This document shows, piece after piece, positions 51,279-60,954 of a DNA stretch of 64,000 nt. The notes under the pieces were generated by a model. It searched no databases and was not told the origin of the DNA. It saw only the letters and a list, made by a program, of their open reading frames with translations. The DNA comes from Kutzneria sp. 744 (lineage in GTDB: Bacteria > Actinomycetota > Actinomycetes > Mycobacteriales > Pseudonocardiaceae): NCBI RefSeq assembly GCF_000568255.1, contig NZ_KK037166.1, forward strand, positions 10,285,477 to 10,349,476, given 5' to 3'. The translations under genes were made by a program, and so were the position numbers. Numbering within the stretch: the first letter of the stretch is position 1; every line of letters starts with the position of its first letter.

Positions 51279-52610
51279 ATGGCACTATTCCGCCGCCACA
51301 GAGCAATTGCCGCGCTGGCGCTGGCCGCCGCGCTCGCCACCGCCTGCGGCTCGCCCGCCCAGGACACGGCCAAGGCCACCGGAACCCAGGACTCGGTCGA
51401 CGCCGCGCTCAAGGCCGGCGGTTCGATCACCTACTGGACCTGGACGCCGTCGGCCAAGGCGCAGGTCGCCGCGTTCGAGCAGGAGTACCCGAACGTCAAG
51501 GTCAACCTGGTCAACGCCGGCACCGGCAAGGACCAGTACACCAAGCTGCAGAACGCGATCAAGGCCGGCTCCGGTGGTCCGGACGTGGTCCAGATCGAGT
51601 ACCAGGCGCTGCCGCAGTTCGCGCTGCCCGGCTCGTTGGTCGACCTGAACCAGTACGGCTTCGGCGCGTTCCAGAAGGACTACACGGCCTCGACGTGGTC
51701 CAGTGTCACCGTCGGCAACGCGCTGTTCGGGTTGCCGCAGGACTCCGGCCCGATGGCGTTGTTCTACAACAAGGAGGACTTCGACAAGTACGGCATCGCC
51801 GTGCCGAAGACCTGGGACGAGTACCTGGACGCGGCCAAGAAGCTGCATGCCGCCGACCCGACCAAGTTCATCACCTCCGACACCGGCGACCCCGGCTTCA
51901 CCACCAGCATGATCTGGCAGGCCGGCGGCCACCCGTTCAGCACGGACGGCCGCAACGTCAAGATCAACCTGAATGATCAGGGCGCGCAGAAGTGGACCAA
52001 GGTCTGGGACCAGCTGGTCCAGGGCAAGCTGCTGTCCACGGTCAAGGGCTGGAGCGACGACTGGTACCGGGAGCTGGGCGACGGCACGATCGCCACCCTG
52101 GTCACCGGCGCCTGGATGCCCGGCGTGTTCAAGTCCTCGGTGACCGCGGGCAGCGGCAAGTGGGCGGTCGCCCCGATGCCGACCTACGACGGCCAGCCGG
52201 TCAGCGCGGAGAACGGCGGCAGCGCGCAGTCGGTGCTCAAGCAGAGCTCGAATCCGGCGCTGGCCGCGGCGTTCGTGCGCTGGCTCAACCACGGCAACGG
52301 CATCAAGCCGTTCATCGCCAGCGGCGGTTTCCCTTCCACCACCGCGGATCTGAACTCGCCGGCGTTCCTGAACGCCGCCGACCCGTACTTCGGCGGCCAG
52401 CAGGTCAACCAGGTGCTGACCGCAGCCAGCGGCGCGGTGGCCAAGGGCTGGAGCTATCTGCCGTACCAGCTCTATGCCAACACCATCTTCGTCGACACCG
52501 TCGGCAAGTCCTATCTCGACGGCACGGCCATCGGCGGTGGACTGAAGGCCTGGCAGGCCTCGCTCGTCGACTACGGCAACCAGCAGGGTTTCACCGTCAG
52601 CGCGGGCTGA
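51279..52610 (+). CDS. sugar-binding lipoprotein of ABC importer
   Basis: A 443-residue extracellular solute-binding protein (family 1). The lipobox LATAC puts the lipid-modified Cys at position 23. The mature part shows the usual pattern: ITYWTWTPSAKAQVAAFEQEYPNV, GGPDVVQIEYQALPQF, FGLPQDSGPMALFYNKEDF and IATLVTGAWMPGVF. It follows the two permeases by 29 bases with AAGGA before the ATG, an order (permease, permease, binding protein) opposite to that of the second importer at 58.8 kb. It delivers an oligosaccharide whose identity is not evident. Confidence 0.9.
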   Translation: MALFRRHRAIAALALAAALATACGSPAQDTAKATGTQDSVDAALKAGGSITYWTWTPSAKAQVAAFEQEYPNVKVNLVNAGTGKDQYTKLQNAIKAGSGGPDVVQIEYQALPQFALPGSLVDLNQYGFGAFQKDYTASTWSSVTVGNALFGLPQDSGPMALFYNKEDFDKYGIAVPKTWDEYLDAAKKLHAADPTKFITSDTGDPGFTTSMIWQAGGHPFSTDGRNVKINLNDQGAQKWTKVWDQLVQGKLLSTVKGWSDDWYRELGDGTIATLVTGAWMPGVFKSSVTAGSGKWAVAPMPTYDGQPVSAENGGSAQSVLKQSSNPALAAAFVRWLNHGNGIKPFIASGGFPSTTADLNSPAFLNAADPYFGGQQVNQVLTAASGAVAKGWSYLPYQLYANTIFVDTVGKSYLDGTAIGGGLKAWQASLVDYGNQQGFTVSAG

Positions 52611-52633
52611 CCTGACCGGAGGCGCGACCACGC

Positions 52634-54374
52634 ATGGCTGAGTTCGCCATCGGCGACACCGACTTCCTGCTCGACGGGCAACCGTTCCGGATCCTTTCCG
52701 GTGCGCTGCACTACTTCCGGGTGCACCCCGGGCAGTGGGCGGACCGGATCGACAAGGCCCGGCGGATGGGTCTGAACACCGTCGAGACGTACGTGCCGTG
52801 GAACGCCCACGCGCCCGAACGCGGCACGTTCGACCTGTCCGGCGGTCTCGATCTGGACCGGTTCCTCGGCCTGATCGCGGACGCGGGCCTGCACGCCATC
52901 GTGCGGCCCGGTCCGTACATCTGCGCCGAGTGGGACAACGGCGGCCTGCCCACGTGGCTGCCGGGCGACCCCCGCACCTCCGAGCCCCGCTACCTCGACG
53001 CCGTTCGTGAGTACCTGGACCAGGTGTACGAAGTGGTTGTGCCGCACCAGGTCGATCGGGGCGGTCCGGTGCTGCTGGTCCAGATCGAGAACGAGTACGG
53101 GGCGTACGGCAGTGACGAGCGTTACCTCGCCGAGCTCGCCCGGCACACCCGCGAAGCGGGCATCACCGTGCCACTGACCACAGTGGACCAGCCGGTGGAC
53201 AGCATGCTCGCGGCCGGCGGTCTCGACGGGCCTGCACCGCACGGCGTCGTTCGGTTCCCGCGCCGCCGAACGGCTTGCGACCCTGCGCGTCCACCAACCC
53301 ACCGGCCCGCTCATGTGCAGCGAGTTCTGGTGCGGCTGGTTCGACCACTGGGGCGCGCACCACCACACGACGAGCGTCGAGGAGTCCGCGGCGGAGTTGG
53401 ACGCGCTGCTGGCGGCCGGCGCCTCGGTCAACATCTACATGTTCCACGGCGGCACCAACTTCGGCCTGACCAACGGGGCCAACGACAAGGGCACGTACCA
53501 GCCGATCGTCACCTCGTACGACTACGACGCGCCGTTGGACGAGGCCGGCAACCCCACGGCCAAGTACCACGCGTTCCGGGACGTCATCGCCCGGTACCAC
53601 AAGGTGCCCGACAGCGTGCCGCCGCCGGCGCAGCCGCTGCCGACGCCGGTCACGTCCCTGCACGAACCGTTCCCGCTGCTGGCTGTGTCGGGGCACTGGG
53701 GACAGTGGCCGACACTGCCCGCCTTCGACGACCTGACACCGGTTCCCCGCTTGATGTTAGCGCGCACGCGGATCGCCAGCCATGAGCCGGGGGTGCTGGT
53801 GTTCGGCGAGATTCGGGACCGGGTCACGGTTTTCCTCGACGACGTGCGGCTGGGCACGCTGTTGCGGGAGCATCACGACGAGGCCGTCGGGATGCCGGTG
53901 ACCAGCGGTGAACTGACGCTGCTGATCGAGGACCTCGGCCGCGTGGACTACGGCCCTCGGCTCGGCGAACCCAAGGGGATCATGGACGGCGTCAGCCTGA
54001 ACGGGCGGGCGCTGGCCGGTTGGGACGTGCTCCCGATCGACGCCGCGACGCTGCCGGACCGCTGTCCCGGCAGCGTCGACGGCCCGGCCGTCACCGGGCC
54101 GCTGGCCGGACCGGTGCTGGTCCGCGGCCGGCTGACGGTCGCCGACTCGACGGACCTGTTCCTCGACACCGCCGGGTGGGGCAAGGGAATGGTCTGGTTC
54201 AACGGGTTCCTGCTCGGCCGCTACTGGCGCCGCGGGCCGCAGCGAACGCTCTACGTGCCCGCACCGCTGGTCCGGGCCGGCGCCAACGACGTTGTCGTGC
54301 TCGAACTCGACACGATGATCGACCCCGTGGTCCGCTGCGCCCCGCACGCGCGCCTCGGCCACACCGAAGCCTGA
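52634..54374 (+). pseudogene. GH35 beta-galactosidase with a frameshift
   Basis: A GH35 enzyme of about 580 residues without signal peptide, read in two frames. The first (52634 to about 53230) covers FRILSGALHYFRVHP, VRPGPYICAEWDNGGLPTWL and QIENEYG (acid/base Glu). The second (about 53232-54374) covers MCSEFWCGWFDHWG (nucleophile Glu), MFHGGTNFG and the C-terminal sandwich domains with WGKGMVWFNGFLLGRYW. A surplus C at about 53231-53232 (GGGCCTG instead of GGGCTG) would explain the shift. So the two catalytic Glu lie in different frames, and as read the enzyme is inactive unless the base is an error. It probably hydrolyses imported galactosides, for instance from xyloglucan. Confidence 0.75.
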
Positions 54375-54386
54375 GGAAGGTCGACA

Positions 54387-55394
54387 ATGAGCTCAACGTT
54401 GCGTCGCCGGCTCGCCGCGGTCTGCTGTGCCGTCGGCGTCGCCGGCGCGATGGTCGCCAGCGCTCCGGCCGCCGGCGCCGCCACCACCAGTGAGTTCCGC
54501 GGCGTCAACTGGGCCGACCCTCGCGACAACTACGCCGCCGACGCGGTGGTGCCGTCCGGTCTGTCCACATCGGACAGCTACGCCACCACCTACGCCAAGG
54601 CCAGCGCGGTGATCAGCCAGTTCCGGGCCAAGGTCGGCGCCAACACCGTGCGCCTGCCGGTGAACCCGGCCTCGGTCAACGGCCCGTTCTGGCAGTCCTA
54701 CACCGCAGCCGTCGACGCCGCCACGGCCAAGGGCTTCAAGGTCATCCTGGGCTACTGGGAGTCGCCGACCGCCAAGGACGGCCGGATCGACGACCAGTCC
54801 ACGTTCGCCGCCATGTGGCAGCGCATCACCACGCGGTTCGCGATCTACCCCAACGTCTACTTCGAGCCGATGAACGAGCCGTTCGGCTACAGCACCCAGG
54901 AATGGACTGGCGTCGTCGCCTCCTGGCTGTCGACCTACTGGTACGTGCCGCGGTCCCGGGTCGTGGTCGACGGCACCGGCTACGCCGACGACGTCAAGGC
55001 GGTGTGCGCCGACAACCGCCTGGCCGGCACCCATCTCGCCCTGCACTTCTACGGCTTCTGGCACAGCACGTGGACCGACCCGCGGCAGTGGCTCGCCGAC
55101 TTCGACCAGCGGCTCGGCACCTGCTCCGGCCGGACGATCCTGGACGAGTTCGGCGCGAGCATGACCACCGGGCTGAACTACAACGGACCGATCAACGGCT
55201 CCAACGAGATCGCCTACCTCCAGTCCGTCACCACCCGGCTGCGCGAGCTGCACATGGGCTCGGTCTACTGGCCCGGTCTGCGCACGGGCGACACCTACTC
55301 CCTCACCGCGCTCCACGGCACCGGCACCGCGCTGTCGCTGACCGTCACCAACGGCAGTGGCGCCGACCGCCTGGCCAGGGCGTGGGGCCGGTGA
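54387..55394 (+). CDS. secreted GH5 endoglucanase-like hydrolase
   Basis: A 335-residue exported enzyme. The signal peptide ends near residue 32 (APAAGAA|TTSEFRGVNW). The GH5 barrel contains FRGVNWADPRDN, TVRLPVNP, YFEPMNEPFG (acid/base Glu) and TILDEFGAS (nucleophile Glu). This is typical of cellulase-like beta-glycanases acting on beta-1,4-glucan or mannan. No binding module is attached. It starts 12 bases after the GH35 stop behind GAGGAAGG, so it belongs to the importer-GH35 operon. Confidence 0.87.
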   Translation: MSSTLRRRLAAVCCAVGVAGAMVASAPAAGAATTSEFRGVNWADPRDNYAADAVVPSGLSTSDSYATTYAKASAVISQFRAKVGANTVRLPVNPASVNGPFWQSYTAAVDAATAKGFKVILGYWESPTAKDGRIDDQSTFAAMWQRITTRFAIYPNVYFEPMNEPFGYSTQEWTGVVASWLSTYWYVPRSRVVVDGTGYADDVKAVCADNRLAGTHLALHFYGFWHSTWTDPRQWLADFDQRLGTCSGRTILDEFGASMTTGLNYNGPINGSNEIAYLQSVTTRLRELHMGSVYWPGLRTGDTYSLTALHGTGTALSLTVTNGSGADRLARAWGR

Positions 55395-55729
55395 GCGCGG
55401 CGGCGATCCGGTAGGGACCAGGCCTCCGGTTCGCGCGCCTGGCTCCACCTTCACCGCTTTGGCTGCCCGGCCAAGGGAAAGCCACACCGGCGTCGACGAG
55501 GAGCCTGTTCGCGCAGATCTCCGGGGCCGACACCTGTACTGAACGCAAGTGCCCCTACAGCTGGCCGGTCGGCCGGCGCGCGGCGACCGCGCGCCGGCCC
55601 GGCGCCGTGGTCGCTGACGACCGGCCGAGCTGCACGGCGCTGTCGAATATCGTCGAATATCGACGGTTCGTTGACAGTGCCGCGAAAGCACGGGCAGCAT
55701 GACTCGCTGTTCCGGAAGGCAGGGGGCTC
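55395..55729. other. intergenic region before GH2
   Basis: 335 bases, no gene seen. It contains the tandem decamer at 55642-55661, which may be an operator for the GH2 gene. Confidence 0.45.
55642..55661. repeat. tandem decamer in GH2 promoter region
   Basis: GTCGAATATC occurs twice head to tail, about 70 bases ahead of the GH2 start. A one-turn period suggests a regulator binding on one DNA face. Confidence 0.45.
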
Positions 55730-58700
55730 ATGTTCACCTCAGGTAAGCGCTTTCTTGCGGCGGTGGCAACGGTTCTGCTCGGCCTGACGACGGCGGGCAC
55801 GCCCGTGGTCGCGGCACCGGCTCAGGCCGGCGAACGAACCGTCGACTTCGACCACGGCTGGCGCTTCGCCCTGGTGAACACCACGGGAGCGGACGCGCCC
55901 GAGCCGGCGGCCACCGATTCGTCCTGGCGATCGGTGGACCTGCCACACGACTGGAGCATCGGCCTCGACCCCACCGCCGGCCCGAACACGACCGCCGGCA
56001 CCGGGTACCTGCCCGGCGGACTCGGTTGGTACCGCAAGACGTTCACGTTGCCGAGTTCGATGGCGGGCAAGAAGCTGTCGATCGAATTCGACGGCGTGTA
56101 CATGGACTCCTCGGTGTACTTCAACGGGAAGCCGATCGGCACGCACGCCTACGGCTACACCGGGTTCAACCTCGACCTGACGGCGCTCGCGCACACCGAC
56201 GGCCACACGCCGAACGTGCTCGACGTGAAGGTGCGCAACCAGGTGCCGAGCAGCCGTTGGTACTCGGGCAGCGGCATCTACCGCGACGTGCACCTCGTGG
56301 CCACCGACCCGGTGCACATTGCCCGGCACGGCACCTTCGTCACCACCCCGAATCTGGCCGGCACGATCAAGTCCGGCTACGCGACCGTGCACGTGGACAC
56401 GACGGCGGTCAGCGAGTCCGGCGACAGCCCGGCCCAGCTGGCGGTCACGGTGCGGGATGCCGCCGGCAGGCCGGTGACCAGCAGGTCCGGTGACGTCAGA
56501 CTGGGCAGGAACGCTGCTACCACGGGGCTGGACCTGCGTCTGGACCATCCGAACCTGTGGTCGACCGACACCCCCTATCTCTACACGGTGGACACCACAC
56601 TGTCCGTCGGCGGCCGGGTGGTCGACGAGACCAGCACCACGTTCGGCGTGCGCTGGTTCACCTTCGACGCCGACCAGGGCTTCTCCCTCAACGGCACGGC
56701 GATGAAGCTGCACGGCGTCGACATGCACCACGATCTCGGCGCGCTCGGGTCCGCCATCGACCTGGACGCGGTGCGCCGGCAGATGCGGATCATGAAGAGC
56801 ATGGGCGTGAACGCGCTGCGCACCTCGCACAACCCGCCGTCGCCGCAGATGCTGCAGGTGTGCGAGGAACTGGGCATCGTCGTGATGGACGAGGCCTTCG
56901 ACACCTGGCGCACCCCCAAGGTGCGGTACGACTACGGCCGCTTCTTCGACGCCAACAGCGACGCCGACGTCACCGAGATGGTCAACGCCGCCAAGAACTC
57001 GCCGGCGGTGGTCATGTGGTCCATCGGCAACGAGATCCCCGACTCCACCTCGGTCACGATCGGTGTGCCGATCGCGAAGCGGCTCATCGCGGACGTCCGC
57101 GCCGCCGACCCGACCCGGCCGATCGTGATGGGCTCGGACAAGTACCGTACGGTGCCGGCAAACGGCTCGGCCCAGGACCAGATCCTGCGGATGCTGGACG
57201 GTCTCGGCCTGAACTACAACACGGCCGCCTCCGTGGACGCGTTGCACGCCAAGTACCCGACCAAGTTCCTGTTCGAGTCGGAGTCCTCCTCGGAGACCTC
57301 GACCCGGGGCGCCTACGACAGCCCGGACCAGCTCAACTCCGGTGAGAACTACACGCCGGGCCGGCGGACGGCGTCCTCGTACGACAACAACCTGGCGTCG
57401 TGGACGATGAGCGGGCAGTACTCGCTGAAGAAGGACCGGGACCGCCGGTTCTTCGCCGGCCAGTTCCTGTGGTCGGGCTTCGACTACATCGGCGAGCCGA
57501 CCCCGTTCGACGACGTGTTCCCGGTGAAGTCCTCGTTCTTCGGCGCGGTCGACACCGCCGGCTTCCCCAAGGACCAGTACTACCTGTTCCGCAGCCAGTG
57601 GAGCGCCGATCCGATGGTGCACCTGGTCCCGATGAACTGGACCGACCACCGGCCGGGCGAGCCGGTGACGGTGTGGGCCTACAGCAACGCCGACACGGTG
57701 GAGCTGTACCTCAACGGCAAGTCCCTCGGCGTACGCAAGTTCGACCAGAAGACGACGGCCGACGGCCGGCAGTACCTGGAGACCACCGAGGCCACCGGGG
57801 ACGACAAGACCGTCACCGGCGGGCCGCATCCGGGCAGTTACACCAGCCCGAACGGCAGCGCCGGCAAGCTCAATCTCACGTGGACGGTGCCGTTCGCTCC
57901 CGGCCAGCTCGTGGCGGTGGCCAAGCGCGGCGGCGTGGAGGTCGCCCGTGACGAGCTGCGGACGGCCGGCGCACCGGCGGCGATTCGGCTGAGCGCGGAC
58001 CGCGGGAGCTCACTTTCCTTCGTCACGGCCGAGGTCGTCGACGCGAACGGCGTGACCGTGCCCGACGCCGACAACGAGTTGACCTTCCACGCGTCCGGCG
58101 GCCAGCTCGTCGGTCTCGACAACGGGCAACAGGAGAGCGCCGAGAACTACCAGTCCAGTTCGCGGGCGGCGTTCAACGGCAAGGCGCTGGCCATGGTCCG
58201 GGGTCCGCTGAGCCTGACGGTGACCTCGCCAGGTCTGCTCTCCGGCTCGCTGAACGGGAATCCGTCGACCGCGGGGCCCGCCGTCAAGGCGAGTCCGGGT
58301 GCGGACGCCAGCTTCTCCGGCGCTCCGAACACCCTGCCCGCCGCGATGCTGGACGGCGTCACCACCAGTGGCGGCTGGTCGAACTACTACAGCAAGGCCG
58401 CCACCGCGCTGCTGCCGGCCGTGAGTAAGGCCCACGCGAGCGACTGGGTTTCCGAGTCGTGGTCCGCGACCCGCCGCGTCGGTGAGCTCGGGGCCTACTT
58501 CACGGTGGACGCGGTGCATTCGCTGCCGGCATCGATCCAGGTGTCCTGGTGGGACGGCCGGGCCTTCGTGCCGGTGACCAACCCGAAGATCACCTGGGCC
58601 GCCGGCTCCGACCGACCGACGCGGGTCGCCTTCGATCCGGTGTCCACCACGAAGATCCGGCTGGACCTCGCGAGCAGCCATCCCGGCGCCGGCAACGGGT

Positions 58701-58732
58701 TCCTGCAGATCGCCGAGCTGACGGCCGGCTGA
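55730..58732 (+). CDS. secreted GH2 beta-galactosidase-like enzyme
   Basis: A 1,000-residue exported enzyme. The signal peptide ends near residue 34. The order is: GH2 sugar-binding domain (about 36-215; DFDHGWRF, LPHDWSI, SSRWYSGSGIYRDVHL), Ig-like domain, then the catalytic barrel (about 320-600) with LRTSHNPPSPQML, VMWSIGNEIPDS (acid/base Glu) and TKFLFESESSSE (nucleophile Glu). Then come a DUF4982-like sandwich (VWAYSNADTVELYLNGKSLG), another Ig-like part and a C-terminal sandwich resembling a carbohydrate-binding module. The activity is probably a beta-galactosidase on plant glycans; other exo-beta-glycosidase specificities are possible. AGGGGG precedes the ATG. Confidence 0.88.
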   Translation: MFTSGKRFLAAVATVLLGLTTAGTPVVAAPAQAGERTVDFDHGWRFALVNTTGADAPEPAATDSSWRSVDLPHDWSIGLDPTAGPNTTAGTGYLPGGLGWYRKTFTLPSSMAGKKLSIEFDGVYMDSSVYFNGKPIGTHAYGYTGFNLDLTALAHTDGHTPNVLDVKVRNQVPSSRWYSGSGIYRDVHLVATDPVHIARHGTFVTTPNLAGTIKSGYATVHVDTTAVSESGDSPAQLAVTVRDAAGRPVTSRSGDVRLGRNAATTGLDLRLDHPNLWSTDTPYLYTVDTTLSVGGRVVDETSTTFGVRWFTFDADQGFSLNGTAMKLHGVDMHHDLGALGSAIDLDAVRRQMRIMKSMGVNALRTSHNPPSPQMLQVCEELGIVVMDEAFDTWRTPKVRYDYGRFFDANSDADVTEMVNAAKNSPAVVMWSIGNEIPDSTSVTIGVPIAKRLIADVRAADPTRPIVMGSDKYRTVPANGSAQDQILRMLDGLGLNYNTAASVDALHAKYPTKFLFESESSSETSTRGAYDSPDQLNSGENYTPGRRTASSYDNNLASWTMSGQYSLKKDRDRRFFAGQFLWSGFDYIGEPTPFDDVFPVKSSFFGAVDTAGFPKDQYYLFRSQWSADPMVHLVPMNWTDHRPGEPVTVWAYSNADTVELYLNGKSLGVRKFDQKTTADGRQYLETTEATGDDKTVTGGPHPGSYTSPNGSAGKLNLTWTVPFAPGQLVAVAKRGGVEVARDELRTAGAPAAIRLSADRGSSLSFVTAEVVDANGVTVPDADNELTFHASGGQLVGLDNGQQESAENYQSSSRAAFNGKALAMVRGPLSLTVTSPGLLSGSLNGNPSTAGPAVKASPGADASFSGAPNTLPAAMLDGVTTSGGWSNYYSKAATALLPAVSKAHASDWVSESWSATRRVGELGAYFTVDAVHSLPASIQVSWWDGRAFVPVTNPKITWAAGSDRPTRVAFDPVSTTKIRLDLASSHPGAGNGFLQIAELTAG

Positions 58733-58770
58733 CCGCGGCACTGCGGCGGCCCCTGGGTCGCTCACCGAGA

Positions 58771-58784
58771 TTGAAACGATTCAA
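58771..58784. promoter_or_regulatory. LacI-type operator ahead of second importer
   Basis: TTGAAACGATTCAA, arms TTGAA/TTCAA, only 14 bases before ATG 58799 and next to the ribosome-binding site, so a bound repressor could block transcription directly. Confidence 0.6.
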
Positions 58785-58798
58785 CGAGAGGTGTGGCC

Positions 58799-60073
58799 AT
58801 GCTCGAACGGCTGTCCCGGGGTTGTGTCAGAGCGGTGGTGGCGGCCACCGTCGTGGCGGCGGCCGCCACGACGCTGACCGCGTGCGGCGGCGAGTCGGGC
58901 GGCCCGACGACGCTGCGCTTCGTATGGTGGGGCAACGAGGACCGGGCCACCGCCACCAAGGCCGCGGTGGCCCAGTTCGAGAAGCTGCACCCCGACATCA
59001 AGGTCGAGACCGAGTACAGCGGCTACGACGCGTACTTCCAGAAGCTGTCCACCCAGGTCGCGGGCGGCGCCGGGCCGGACCTGATGCAGCTGGACCGCGC
59101 CACCATCGGCGAGTACGAGCACCGACACGTGCTGGCCGACCTCGCCGGCATGTCGCTGCACCTCGACAAGATCGACGCCAACCTGCTGGCCGGTGGCAAG
59201 GTCGACGGCGGCCAGTACGCCGTGCCGGCCGGCCAGACCACCCAGATGCTGGTGCTAGACCCGGCGAAATTCACCGCAGCCGGCGTGACCGTGCCGACCG
59301 CGAAGGGCCAGAGCTGGACCTGGGCGCAGTTCACCGACGCGATCACCAAGGTCGGCGCGACCGGCGTGGCCGGCACCACCGACTTCGGCTGGGCCATCGA
59401 CTGGTTCGAGGTGTGGCTGCACCAGCACGGCAAGTCCCTCTACACCGCGGGCAAGCTCGGCTTCGACGCGAACGACCTCCAGACCTTCTGGACGCTGACC
59501 GGGTCGCTGCGTGACCGCAAGGGCGTCACGCCTGCGACCGCGACGACCAAGATGGACGGTTCCACGCAGAACTCGGCGCTGGTGGGCAAGCAGTCCGCGT
59601 CGGAGATCAATTACGACTCCAGCCTCACGGGCTACCTGTCCTCCTACGGCGCGCAGCTGGCCGCCGCGCCGCTGCCCAGCGATGGCAAGGACACCGGCAT
59701 GGCCGCGATGCCGCCGGTCTCGTTCGCCGTCTCGCAGCGCTCCAGCCACAAGGACGCGGCGGCGAAGCTGCTCGACTTCCTCGTCAACGACCCGGACGCC
59801 GGCAAGATCCTCGGCGCCACCCGTGGCCTGCCGCCGAACCAGGACATCCGCACCCAGGTGTGCGGCGCGGCGACCGGCGCGAACAAGGCGGTGTGCGACT
59901 ACGAGGCCGCGCAGCGGGACAAGGTCGGGCCGGCCTTCGGGGCGTGGCCCACCGGGTCGTCGGCGATCAAGCGGGACTTCCAGCGTACCTACGACGACGT
60001 CATCTTCGGCCGGATCAGTGCCTCCGACGGCGCGAAGCGTGTCGTGCAGAACGCCCAGAACTCGTTGTCGTGA
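58799..60073 (+). CDS. sugar-binding lipoprotein of second ABC importer
   Basis: A 424-residue family 1 solute-binding lipoprotein. The lipobox LTAC places the modified Cys at 29 from ATG 58799 (AGAGG upstream; GTG 58793 is an alternative). The mature part has LRFVWWGNEDRATATKAAVAQFEKLHP, GGAGPDLMQLDRATIGEYEH and YAVPAGQTTQMLVLD. It heads a five-gene operon in which every junction is a four-base overlap, and an operator-like palindrome sits in its promoter. Confidence 0.9.
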   Translation: MLERLSRGCVRAVVAATVVAAAATTLTACGGESGGPTTLRFVWWGNEDRATATKAAVAQFEKLHPDIKVETEYSGYDAYFQKLSTQVAGGAGPDLMQLDRATIGEYEHRHVLADLAGMSLHLDKIDANLLAGGKVDGGQYAVPAGQTTQMLVLDPAKFTAAGVTVPTAKGQSWTWAQFTDAITKVGATGVAGTTDFGWAIDWFEVWLHQHGKSLYTAGKLGFDANDLQTFWTLTGSLRDRKGVTPATATTKMDGSTQNSALVGKQSASEINYDSSLTGYLSSYGAQLAAAPLPSDGKDTGMAAMPPVSFAVSQRSSHKDAAAKLLDFLVNDPDAGKILGATRGLPPNQDIRTQVCGAATGANKAVCDYEAAQRDKVGPAFGAWPTGSSAIKRDFQRTYDDVIFGRISASDGAKRVVQNAQNSLS

Positions 60074-60954
60074 GGCGCACCCAGGGGGCGGCGTACCTGT
60101 TCCTGTCGCCGTGGATCATCGGCGCGACGCTGCTGACGGTCGGCCCGATGCTCGCCTCGCTGTACCTGTCGCTCACCGACTACGACCTGTTCGACCCGCC
60201 GAAGTGGCTCGGCCTGGACAACTACCGGGTCATGTTCACCGAGGACGACCGGTTCTGGGCGGCGGTCGGCACCACCGCCCGGTACGTGCTGTTCTCCGTG
60301 CCGCTCAAGCTCGTTCTCGCGCTGGCCGTCGCGCTGCTGCTGAACCGGCCGCGGCGCGGCAGCGGGCTGTACCGGTCGGCGTTCTACGCGCCGTCGCTGC
60401 TCGGCGCGAGCGTGAGCCTGGCGCTGGTGTGGCGGGCGATGTTCGCCAGCGGCGGCACCGTCGACCGCGTGCTCGCGGCGGTGGGCATCACCACCGGCGG
60501 CTGGGTGGACCAGCCTCAGTACGCCCTGTTGGCCCTGGTCGCGCTGGCGGCCTGGCAGTTCGGTGCGCCGATGGTCATCTTTTTGGCCGGCCTCAAGCAG
60601 ATTCCCCGTGAGCTGTACGAGGCCGCCGCGATCGACGGCGCGGGGCCGCTGCGGCGGCTGGTGAGCGTCACGCTGCCGATGCTGTCGCCGGTCATCCTGT
60701 TCAACCTGGTGCTGGAGACCATCCACGCGTTCCAGGCGTTCACCGGCGCCTTCGTGGTCAGCAGCGGGCGCGGCGGCCCGAGCGACTCGACCCTGCTCTA
60801 CACGCTCTACCTCTACCAGCGGGGATTCACCGACTTTCGCATGGGTTACGCCTCGGCGATGGCGTGGGTGCTGCTGGTCGTCGTCGCCGGCGTCACCCTG
60901 CTGTTGTTCCGGGGCGCGCGTGGCTTGGTGTTCTACGCGGGGGAGGACCGATGA
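60070..60954 (+). CDS. sugar ABC transporter permease (MalF type)
   Basis: A 294-residue CUT1 permease with six membrane segments. The coupling motif is YEAAAIDGAGPLRRLVSVTLP (given in two parts: YEAAAIDGAG and PLRRLVSVTLP). The GTG start overlaps the binding-protein stop as GTGA, and the end overlaps the MalG-type start as ATGA. It is related to, but clearly different from, the MalF-type protein at 49478. Confidence 0.9.
   Translation: MRRTQGAAYLFLSPWIIGATLLTVGPMLASLYLSLTDYDLFDPPKWLGLDNYRVMFTEDDRFWAAVGTTARYVLFSVPLKLVLALAVALLLNRPRRGSGLYRSAFYAPSLLGASVSLALVWRAMFASGGTVDRVLAAVGITTGGWVDQPQYALLALVALAAWQFGAPMVIFLAGLKQIPRELYEAAAIDGAGPLRRLVSVTLPMLSPVILFNLVLETIHAFQAFTGAFVVSSGRGGPSDSTLLYTLYLYQRGFTDFRMGYASAMAWVLLVVVAGVTLLLFRGARGLVFYAGEDR

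Noticed and set aside
53754..53768. Partial TGTTAGCGC operator within GH35
   Set aside because: Only one half of the palindrome is kept and it is inside the coding region.
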